This document shows positions 47,187-56,617 of a DNA stretch of 64,000 nucleotides, one piece after another. The stretch covers positions 10,446,333-10,510,332 of the forward strand of contig NC_133293.1 in assembly GCF_005239225.2 (NCBI RefSeq), in the 5' to 3' direction. The translations under genes and the position numbers were made by a program. The notes under the pieces were generated by a model. The model was not told the origin of the DNA, did no database searches, and worked only from the letters and a program-made list of their open reading frames with translations. How positions within the stretch are numbered: position 1 is the first letter of the stretch; the number at the start of each line of letters is the position of its first letter. The DNA is from Populus alba (lineage: Eukaryota > Streptophyta > Magnoliopsida > Malpighiales > Salicaceae).

Positions 47187-47228
47187 GACAGTAATGATGG
47201 CATATATCAATCCAGAAATTTGGCTAAC

Positions 47229-49368
47229 TGCATTGCTGGTTTTGTTTTAAATTGCTAAATTTTATTGGTTTATGCTCTAATGGTTTGCTTGTAATATTCC
47301 TAACTCTGGCATCAGTGAATATTGAACTACAGATAATTCCAACTCTGTCGTTGGTAACTATTACGTAGATATAAAATAAATTTAGATTAATATTTTTTAT
47401 TCTTGACTCTAACGCTAGTGAATAAAAAAAAAAAACTACATTCATTTTATTGTGCATTCACATAATTTTTTTTTATTTCTTATGTAGTTAAATAAAAAAT
47501 AATAAAAAAATTAAATCAGTGTTTTTATTCCTGACTCTAGCTTTAGTGAATAAACCAATAAAATAAATTTTATTTTTCATACATGCACATATGTTTTTTT
47601 ATTTTTTTCTTGCTAAATAAAATAAAATATAACAAATAAAAATAATATAAATTTAAACCAATATTTTATCCTCGACTCTGGCGTTGGTGAATAAACCAGT
47701 AAATTTATATTGTTTGTATTAATGCATACACATATTTTTTCTATTTTTCATTTTTAATTTTTTTCTATTATTTTTTTATTTTTTATGTTTTTGGGGCTGG
47801 GCCTAGCTCAGCCCACATGGACTGGGCTAGACCCAGCCCGGCCACTGGCCCAAGCCAGTGGCCCGGCTAGGCTAAGCAACAGGTGTGCGCTAACGCACGC
47901 GTGTTGCTACACTTTGCAAGTGAATTAAAATTCACTTGCACAGTGTAAATGCTACTTAATCGAAATAATGCGAGAAGAAGAAATGCTTACCTAGTCTGCT
48001 GGAGGCGATGGAGACGATGGCGAAGCTCTGGCTGGTCGACCCTATCTACTGCTTTCCTTGGTCTTCCTTCTGCGGTTCCTCTGCTCAGGACATCAACGAT
48101 GGTGATGAAGATATTAGGTGCTCTCGGTTGAATGGAAGCTTGCTCTTTTATTTCTGTTTTTCTGCGTCTTCCCTGGTCTTCCTTTCTTAAGCTGTTGCTT
48201 GTGATATTATTGGAAAGCGAAAACGCAGACGAATACAATGGTTGATGGTGATGGAGTTCTGAAACCAAGAGATGGGGGTTCTTCTCCTGCGTTTTTCTTA
48301 TTGTTGTTCGTCTCTGTGTCCCCTGGTTTTTTCGCGTTCTATCCCCTCTGCTCCTTCGTCCCTGTTTCGTTCTTCTCTGTGTGTATCCTATTGTTTTCAG
48401 TTTATACCTCTGTTTCTGTTCGTGCTCCTGCCTCTTTGTTTTTCTCCTCTGCCTCTCAGTTTTTTCTTTTGTTTTTCCCTTTTCAGTCGCTCACTCTCTC
48501 TGTCTTCTCTCCCCGGTTCAGTTTCTTTTTTTCTTTTTCTCGGTTCTGCTCCTTCTTCCCCCAGTTTTCCCCACTATTTATGGCTCTTTTTCTTTGTCTC
48601 CCTCTTGTGGCCTTTCGTTCTCTGGCTTTTATAGCAAGAGAACAATGTTGTTTCATCCATTGATTGCAGGCATAATAGCGGCGGCACGCGTCCGTTGAAG
48701 AAGATGAACAGCGTATCCACAGACGACGTTGTTGTGAAGTTTAGTGATTATTTGCGTTTTGGCCTTTGAAGTTTTAAACGTTTTGTAATTAAGCCCCTAG
48801 TTTAAACTGTATTGGCCCCCTGCATTTGCGTGTCATTTTCAATGTAGTCCTTCAATTTTAATTTGTTGCAATCGTGCCCCCCAATTAACCCCAAACTTTG
48901 CTATTTCTTCAATTAAGTCCCTGATTTAATTAATTTAATTAAATCCAAGTCCAATTAAGTCTCAAAACTTATCGATTCTCCAATTAAACCCTTAATTGGA
49001 TTAATTAAATTAATTCCAAGCTCAATTAAGTCTTAAAACTTATCAATTCTCCAATTAAACCCTTGATTGGATTAATTAAATTAATTCCAAGCTCAATTAT
49101 GTCTCAAAACTTATCAATTCTCTAATTAAACCCTTAATTGGATTAATTAAATTAATTCCAAGCTTAATTAGATTAATTCCAAAGTTTAATTAAACCCCAA
49201 AACTTCCAATCATGTTGCCCTTAACCTAAATTTTAATTCATTCTTCATTTATTTCATTTTACTTGTTTTTTCCATCATTATTATTTTGTTTCATCATTTC
49301 TTTTATCCTTTTCAGTAATAAAATAATAATAATAATTCAAATAAAATGGTAAGAATTGGGTTATGACA
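47229..49368 (-). repeat. Ty3/Ogre-Tat-like LTR, minus sense, 3'-truncated
   Basis: On the minus strand it starts TGTCATAACCC at 49368, as does the 2.5-kb LTR at 56618-59144. A TATA-like CCATAAATAGTG lies near 48580. The hairpin at 47840-47863 and the AT-core palindrome at 47915-47940 match the architecture of the other LTRs. Left of 47790 is a degenerate series of gactctggcgttggtgaataa-like units. The terminal gagtcgccacc block and TGCGACA end are missing, cut at 47228 where the MMP duplication begins. Frames of 90-140 codons at 47987-48698 are pyrimidine-tract artefacts. Confidence 0.65.
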
Positions 49369-50503
49369 GTCGCCATGAGAATCGCCCCACTATTGACAGT
49401 AGCTCTACCACCAGCAGAAACAAAGGAGAAACCAAAACAAAACAGAGAAAAGGAGAAAGAACAAGAGGGAGGGTAGAAACAAAGGTTAAGGAAAACACAG
49501 AAAAAAGAACCACCAGCCACCCTCAGCTCCCTAGCCTGCCACGACTAGCACTAGCAGCACCGTATTTTATAGCAGCTCCACCATCATCAGAGACTGAAGA
49601 AGAAATGAAGAAGCGGGAGAACAGAAACAACAAGAAGAAGAAAACATAGGAAAACATAGAGAAAAACGACGAAGAACCACCGTCTGGAATCCCCCGTCTG
49701 CCACGTGATTCTTCCTCAACACTGCCATTGCCTGCTGCAGTCAACACCAGCACCGCCATCGCTGCCAGGTCAGCTTCTTCTCCTTTGTCGTCCCTGGCTG
49801 CTCCATTGTTCTGTATGAATAGTAGAGAGTGCTCCATTATTCATGTCCGGCCCAGCCCAAAATGATTGGGCGGGTCATTCCTACTCCATTTTTTTTTAAA
49901 TCATTTTGAAAATTTGTGATTTTTCCCGCATATTTTTTTGTCCATTTTGATTAGTATTGGTTTGTATTTTAATATCGTAAGGATATGAATTTGGTTTTCG
50001 TCAAAACATTGCAAAAATTAAAAAAAAAAATCTTGTTTTCATGCATACGACCAAGTCTTAAAAAATCATTTTGTTTTCTTATAGTATCTAGGATTATGAA
50101 TTTATATGTAAAACGTATTTCCAATATTAAAAAGATAGTTTTTTTTATTGACGTTACAACGATTAAGTTTTACTCAATAAGATAAGGATCTCCTTATTGA
50201 GGAGTACTTTTCTTAAACCATAGACAGATCAACAAGTAGACCTTAACATATATTAGACAGTTAAACAATGCATCTTACATTAGGTAGGGTATATTTGGGG
50301 TGCTAATACCTTTCCATTACACAACTAGTCCCTGCGCCCGATCTCTAAGACTAGTTAGGGTTCCTAGTGATCAAAATACTAGGTGGTGACTCTCATTCCA
50401 TCATTCCACTAGTAAAAGTCAAGAATTCCTTGTCTCCCTATATTTGCCAGAGTGATACAATACTGAGAGTTGACGATCATCGCGATGCCGCATATGTGCG
50501 ACA
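49369..50503 (+). repeat. Ty3/Ogre-Tat-like LTR, plus sense, 5' LTR of the F-box element
   Basis: From about 50070 to 50503 it matches 55478-55919 as a direct repeat, and both end tgtgcgaca. Contains the GC motif gcccaaaatgattgggc (49854-49870), a possible TATA (gtattttatagc, near 49561) and the taggtggtgac block near 50380. The usual TGTCATAACCC start is missing. It abuts the minus-sense LTR head to head at 49368/49369. Confidence 0.65.
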
Positions 50504-50506
50504 AAA

Positions 50507-50525
50507 TGGCGACTTGGCTAGGGAC
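50507..50525 (+). other. Primer-binding-like site of the F-box element
   Basis: aatggcgacttggctaggga follows the LTR end gcgacaa at once. Related tggcgact-type sequence follows plant Ogre/Tat LTRs; I cannot name the tRNA from sequence alone. Confidence 0.55.
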
Positions 50526-51284
50526 CTTGTAGACTAAGCATTGTTTTGTTTGATTTTTGTGTTTGGTTTTGTGAGTTTGCTGTTAATATGCATTTTCTTT
50601 TGTTATTTGCTTATACACTTTAATTCTTGTGCATATTTGTTCATGCATTATATAAAATTATTTCATGCATTATTCTTTTTTTATGTGAGAGTTTATACTG
50701 GAAAACTTTAGGTTAGGTGGGGGACTAATAGATTACCTTACGACTTTTAGTCAAGGTTTAAGTTTGTGTAAACCCCAACTCTACATTGAGTGCTTAGACT
50801 GGTGATGATTGGTGCACATGCCATCCTATTACCTACTAAGCCCCCATATTGCTTACACGAGGGTGATCACTAGGACAACAAGAGACCCGTTTTAGAGACT
50901 CAATAGTCAACCTACCCTTTATCTCACATAAAAGAACTAGAACTTTGCCTTTAGGGTGTCTACTCCCTATATTTTGTTTTGCATCAAAACAAGTCGTTCC
51001 TGAAAGTATCTTGGAATCAAGACTTGCGGGTGACACAATGATCATCACTTGGGAAATTTTCATTACAGAGTTAGAGCAAGAATCAAAACTCTTGAGTTAT
51101 GACCACGCGTCACCTTTTGAAGGGTGAGTTTATCATATAAAACATACTCATATGTTTAAACATGCATACTCATTAGTTTGGAATAAAGGTCCCTTAATTT
51201 TGTTCTCCTCTCCAAAGTTAAGAGTTGCCAACATCTGACATTGGCAAGGAAGATTCGCTCAAGCCTCCAATTCATAAACATAGC

Positions 51285-52396
51285 CTTTTTTTATAAAACT
51301 ACACAACCAAAGAATCAACATTGTCTCCAGTTTCCTTATCTAAAGCATGATCAGGAACAAATATTAGGTTTCCTTTCTTGCAACTAACACTTTGAAGACC
51401 TATACGCAAATACCCATTGATTTTCTTCCAGAAAACATGGAGATTGTGTCATCAACAAATGAAGGGGTTCTACTTTGTCGCGTATATAATAAATCATGTT
51501 ATTATATGTGTATCCCTTCCATCCAACAATGGCAAAAGATCCCAAATCCAAAGACACAATATGATACTATAGAATTTGGCCTAATGATTGAAAGGTCAAA
51601 GCCTTTACAATACAAGATTGTGAGATTCTCGAAGCCCAAGTTTCACTCACATAAAGAATTCTATATGTACCACTGCATTAGAATTGAGTTGTTTGAATCA
51701 ACAACTTGGAAATGGAAGCTATTGGAAGATGTGAAGTTGCCTCATGAAGAGTCCCTTCATCGCATGACAAAAGTATCCGTGAATGGCTCATTTGGAAGAA
51801 AAATGTCTTTGTATTTGATGTGAAAAGGGAGATTCATTGTTTGTTTCCATTTCCTTTGTCAGCCTCTAAGGGTAATGATAACAAAGATACCAGACTTACT
51901 GAATACAAAGGAAAGCTCGCCATGACCTGGATCGATAGGGAGAGCAATTTCATGGAAGTATGGATCATAGAGGATCATGACAGAAACGATGGAGCAAGAG
52001 GCATTCGATAAACATAAGGGTTTTGATAAGGAGAGAACCCTATGTAAATCCTTTGGCCTTTTGTAATGTTGATGTTATGCTGATGCGAGAATGTAACACC
52101 CCACCTCACTAGCAAGATATTGTTTGCTTTGGGCCTCCCAGTCCATCCAAATCTAGGGCTTCAACCCAGGTCCCCCTCACGATTTTGTTCTTGGCAGCCA
52201 CGCATGACCCCAAAACACGTCTTACCAGTCAAGGTGAGCATGCACTTATAAAGCCCTAGCTCTGGATGCTCGCTTCTGATGTGGGATCTTACAGAGAATA
52301 TTTTCCTAACATGACTTTCTTTAACTTTAAGACCGGAAAAGTTGACATGTTATGATTAGGAAATGGTTTGCTCTATGGAGGCTTCCTATTCTAGCT
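51285..52396 (+). pseudogene. F-box protein gene fragment (F-box-associated domain) inside a retroelement
   Basis: Open sequence similar to the F-box-associated interaction domain of plant F-box/FBA proteins. It starts about 51287 as FFIKLHNQRINIVSSFLI with two stops, then VSFLATNTLK (51368) and EGVLLCRVYNKSCYYMCIP, where the CYYMCIPSIQQW block corresponds to YYVCNPTTQQW in the family. YKIVRFSKPK, IELFESTTWKW and LPHEES follow. Near 51790 the expected NGxLHW is broken by a frameshift. The next frame reads LIWKKNVFVFDVKREIHCLF, YKGKLAMTWIDRESNFMEVW and IIEDHDRN, then IRREPYVNPLAFCNVDVMLM. A solo LTR interrupts at 52092. Coding resumes as NMTFFNFKTGKVDML then stop, LGNGLLYGGFLF. The N-terminal F-box itself is absent. 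Apparently captured host sequence, now dead. Confidence 0.72.
52092..52293. mobile_element. 202-bp solo LTR, TRIM/SMART-like, in the F-box fragment
   Basis: Begins TGTAACACCCC and ends GGGATCTTACA, a TG...CA unit. A perfect 5-bp duplication gagaa flanks it at 52087-52091 and 52294-52298. Removing the element and one gagaa rejoins the F-box-associated reading frame across the site. No internal PBS or second LTR, so it is a solo LTR. Confidence 0.9.
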
Positions 52397-53385
52397 GACC
52401 TTGCCACCAAGAACAAATCACAAGTAGTTCATTGCCCTAAGGAATGATTCGCTAGACGAAATAATCTAGATGAGATGTGAAGAATTGCAAGAACTTTGAA
52501 GATTAAGTTCAAAAGTTGGTAAGCAAGAGGCAGGTAGAACTTGCGAAGGATGATAGCATTAACAAGTAATCACCAATGAGGGATAACAAGACATGGATGA
52601 TTGATGAAGAAGCTGATCAGAAATGTTGTTTTGTCAATCTAGTTTGTTCACAATTTTGTTTGGGATCACATCTCATCATTTAATGAAATGTCTTTTCTTA
52701 GTCTTTTTGTTGTTTTAGAATCATGAGATGTTTACCATTTTACTTTGACAAAATATTTCGATCAAATTTCAACTTGCGATTAAGGCTAATCAATCTTGAA
52801 TGATTAGAAGTGTTTTGATTCCACAAAAGACTTGATGTTCGTTAAAATGGCAAGAGGTGATCGAACAAATTTTGAGCTTGTACACAAAAATAAACCACAC
52901 ACCATATAGCTAAATTTTAGCAGTATTCATAATGACACGTAGTGGATTCAGTAGTTAAGGACTCGCGAACCATAGACTCTTACAAATCCAGACCATTACA
53001 CTAGAAGGGGTCAAAATTTATCAGTTCTAACTGACCTTGCTTGAAATGAGAAAAAACCATTTTTGTCACTCATTTTACAATTCTTGAAATATATCCTTTG
53101 CAATCTTATTTTGAGCCTAATGGATTTTTTCTTTAAAAAAGAAACCCTAACCAGGATCACACCCCACACTGGGGGCGATGAGAGATATGCTGTTAAAAAG
53201 GATAAAGACAAGGTTATAGTCAATGGTAAAGGGAATCTTAAGAACAAAAATCCAAAATTTGAGAAAAGGCTAAAAAAAAAAAGACATAGACTGAGGGGCA
53301 GAAAATACCGATGTTGGTCTTTCATGATCATCTAGACAAAGCAGTGAAGATAGGTGCAAGAATTAATCATGTCACAGTTAGTAGA

Positions 53386-53967
53386 CATAGCAAAATGTCG
53401 AAAGACAAACACCAGCAAAATACTGAGCAACAAACATGACTTTTGATATCCATGATAAAGCCCCTGATGTCATCAAAAGATCAAGATTGGTCATTCATTA
53501 AGGAAAAGTTGGATTATGACCTATGCTAAGAGAATTTTTTTTATTTTATCCTTAACATGGCTGTATGTCATCCCTCTACAATGACAACAAGAGAAAGAGT
53601 TGATGACTAGTTGATGTTGATTCTATGTTTTTGAAACCCTTAAACACCTTTTGAGCCTATGAAATTTCGTTCTTTTGTAGCCCTGAACCATAGCCTGCAT
53701 TAGATGTTTTAAGAAGCTCTTTTTGATCAAGTAAGCAATCTGAACTGATAAATGACGCTCTCAAAACTTGAAGATCTTTTCCATAAGATTCATGGCTTCA
53801 TGGATTAAACTACTTGTTATTATGCACACAGCCATAGCAAAATGTCGAAAGACAAACACCAAAAAAATACTAAGCAACAAACATGACTTTTGATATCCAT
53901 GATAAAGCCCCTCATGTCATCAAGAGATCAAGATTGGTCATTCATCAAGGAAAAGTTGGATTATGAC
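53386..53967. repeat. Two direct copies of a 135-bp unit
   Basis: 53386-53520 and 53833-53967 share atagcaaaatgtcgaaagac, acatgacttttgatatccat and aaaagttggattatgac, with only scattered changes. Separated by 312 bp. Confidence 0.9.
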
Positions 53968-54594
53968 TTTAGCATTTTGTTTCTTTGAAATTCACAGAAG
54001 ATCATATCATCACATACCATCAAAAGACATACTCAAAACCAGATATTATAATTGACACAAAGAACCATATAAAAAAGAAATTTTAATTTTACAATGGGTC
54101 AATTTATGTTTTCAAAATACAAGACAATTAAATGACTATATATTTTGAATGACGTGTGTTGGGTCTTTGACCAAAAAGCTTGATTTTCAAAAAATCTTTT
54201 CCAAAACTAACATCTCTCTGATTTCATTTCAACAATTAGACTTGAATAGACATGATATTTTAGATATGAGATTTGATTCGAGAATAAGAATGATTGTTAA
54301 ACAAGAAGAACATTGATTGAGTTTGCAAATTCTTCGATATAAATGACATCAACATTTCTCGACACTCCTAAAAAAGTGGAGCAGCCAGGGGAAATATATT
54401 GAACTGTGAAAAAGAAAATCAGATCAGTTGGGAGGCAATGAAAGATGATCAAATGATGAATCAGTGAACTGAGGACAGTTTAAAGAAAGATAATCAATGA
54501 ATGAGCACATTCAGATTATACTAGGGGCAATATTGTTCAAATACAATCGTGATCTAAATGAACTCCAACAATAATTGAGAGTAAAGATGTGTTT

Positions 54595-54868
54595 GAAGGA
54601 CATCTTCATATTGTCATTTGGGTTTACCCTCTGAAACATATCTATGACTCCCGGAAGATGTTATGACATGGCTCTTTTTGAATGAATGTTAGAAAGATGC
54701 ACACCACCAAGACTGATTGTGGGATAATGTTGTACTGGAAGGACATCTTCATATTGTTATCTTGGGTTTATCCTTTGAAACATGGCTATGACCCTCGACA
54801 TATGTTATCGCAGGGTTGTATTTGAATGAATGTTAGAACGATGCATACCACCAAGACTGATTATGGGA
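54595..54868. repeat. 143-bp tandem duplication
   Basis: 54595-54725 and 54738-54868 share gaaggacatcttcatattgt, gaatgaatgttagaa and accaccaagactgatt. Substitutions are moderate, so it is older than the 91-bp duplication at 27781. Confidence 0.88.
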
Positions 54869-55344
54869 CCATCTATTCTGAAGCTTAAATGTGCACTTCA
54901 TCCCATGAGTATGAGTGATAAAAGCAACATCATTAATGAGGCCGAGACATTTATTTTCATAATCTGATTAGATGAGTTGAGAGGAATCTATTGAGAAGAA
55001 CATTGAGCATACAACTATGAGCCTTTTACTATAAGCTATGAGATGCATGTTTGGACAACCTGATGTTTCCATGAAGATGCACACAACTAATCAAAGAACA
55101 GTTCTTGAGAGAATCTAGGAGATGAATGATTAGTTAAACTCCTTCATGATGAATCAAACAACACCACACTTGGAAGCATGGTCAAGCTTAAGAAACAATG
55201 AGAGCAGTAATTGTCATGGACAACCTAGAATGGGCATTGCACTTGCATCTAAGTTGAAGCCTAACACATAGATGAGCCGATGATCAGAAGAGCAAAGAAG
55301 GCTTTGGATATAAAATAAAGGCACCCTATGACAATGGAGTTCCA

Positions 55345-55919
55345 AAGAGGGGGGACCTATATTTCAAACCAGGTAAGGATGCATGCATGTAAAAAATATG
55401 TGTTAGCATGCATTTTAGCTTTAATAACCAGTTCATTAAAGCCATGAGAAATTGGCCAATATTTCAAAAATTTCCTAAAAAATCTTTTTTTTTCTTATTG
55501 TATCTGGGATTACAAATTTATATGTAAAACGTATTCCTAATATTAAAAAGGTATTTCTTTTTATTCACGTTAGAATGGTTAGGTTTTACCTAATAAGATA
55601 AGGATCTCCTTACCGAGAAGGACTGTTCTTAAACCATAGACAGACTAACAGATAGATCTTAGCATATATCAGACAATTAAATAATGCAACTTACCTTAGG
55701 TAGGGTGTATTATGGTTGTTAATACTTTCCATTTACACAACTAGTCCCCGTGCTCAATCTCTAAGACCAGTTAGAGTTCCTAGTAACCAAAATACTAGGT
55801 GGTGACCCCGATTCCATCATTCCATTGATAAAAGACAAGAAATACTTGTCTTTCTATATTTGCCAAACTGATACAATATTGAGAGTGAACGATTGCCGCG
55901 ATACCACACATGTGCGACA
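55345..55919 (+). repeat. Polypurine tract and 3' LTR of the F-box element
   Basis: aaagaggggggacc (55345-55358) is the plus-sense purine tract. The LTR then runs to tgtgcgaca at 55919. Only its last 440 bp aligns with the 5' LTR. Its upstream part (TATA and hairpins) appears deleted, so LTR lengths are unequal. Confidence 0.65.
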
Positions 55920-56065
55920 ACTTGAAAGTCATATTGTATGGAATTTGTATGATGTGTTTCTTGAGAGAAAGCTTATATTATTCAAAGTAAGCTTTTATTA
56001 AGTGTAAATTATTTAAAATACTAATAATTTTACTCATAACCTCTATAAATCTATACATATAATTA
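55920..56065 (+). repeat. Fragment of the 26650-27610 tandem repeat
   Basis: cttgaaagtcatattgtatg through ctctataaatctatacata aligns with 26873-27020. It begins exactly where the LTR ends at 55919, so the F-box element inserted into a copy of this repeat. Confidence 0.8.
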
Positions 56066-56085
56066 AATCTAATCATACAATTTTT

Positions 56086-56617
56086 TTAAAAAATTATTTG
56101 ATTACTGTCTAATGCTTCTATCATTGTGTAATTAAGTAAAACATGATTTCATAAAATAAACTTGTTAGACCTGACTGAGTCATTTGTTTGGCAGATTTAC
56201 TCAGGTCGATTCAAGATATCATTATCTCAATATTTGAAGAACAAAGTTAAAATGCTGAAGTCTTCTTTTTTTTTTCTAGTCAAACTTGATTTTTACTAGG
56301 TCGATTGGATCAAACTTTAACTTACTTAGATGATTAGATAATATAAAAGTAAAATCTAACCCAATTTAGCTTAACACCTATGACAGGAAAGGGCTAAACT
56401 CAAAATATCTTTGATTTAATTGAAATTCTTTAAAACATTAACAACACCTATAAATATATTTTTCTTGGTTATTAAGTTAATTATCGATTGTAATAATATA
56501 TATTTTTTACCCAGATCATCTTACTTTGTTTTTTCAAATTTTATCAAGAAATACTGCTAAAACACATATTAGCAACAATTGTATTATATATATAAATTCA
56601 TCCTCCCTCATGCAAAA
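56086..56617 (+). repeat. Dispersed repeat, paralogue of 661-1217
   Basis: Ends catgcaaaa, where the 2.5-kb LTR begins. See 661-1217 for the uninterrupted version. Confidence 0.7.

Larger units (their letters stand above)
44291..47228. repeat. Segmental duplication, copy 2
   Basis: Collinear with 12663-16940. Deleted relative to copy 1 at 46261 (copy 1 bases 14550-15374) and near 47000 (copy 1 bases 16113-16741). It ends at 47228, where Ty3 LTR sequence begins. Confidence 0.85.
52397..55344. other. Unassigned interior of the F-box retroelement
   Basis: No frame longer than about 110 codons and no gag, protease, RT or integrase motif in any frame I read. The frames at 53011-53335 are low-complexity and unconvincing. 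Contains two pairs of direct duplications listed separately. Confidence 0.5.
49369..55919 (+). mobile_element. Non-autonomous Ty3/Ogre-like element carrying an F-box gene fragment
   Basis: Framed by two direct LTR copies (ending 50503 and 55919), with a PBS-like site after the first and a purine tract (aaagaggggggacc, 55345-55358) before the second. The interior shares its leader with the pol remnant at 33300-36900 but shows no gag or pol. Instead it has an F-box protein pseudogene (51285-52396) and about 3 kb of unassigned DNA with internal duplications. The purine tract and PBS place both ends in plus sense. Confidence 0.65.

Noticed and set aside
47987..48698. Hydrophobic 60-141-codon plus-strand frames resembling membrane proteins
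   Set aside because: They come from long pyrimidine tracts inside an LTR; three overlapping frames are open at once, which points to composition, not coding.
51392..52011. Functional F-box gene with its start at 51392
   Set aside because: The codon at 51392 is TTG, the frame upstream has stops, no F-box domain precedes it, and a frameshift and a solo LTR interrupt it.
52092..52293. Cassandra-type TRIM carrying 5S rRNA-like promoter
   Set aside because: The TG...CA ends fit a short LTR, but I see no 5S rRNA box A/C-like core inside.
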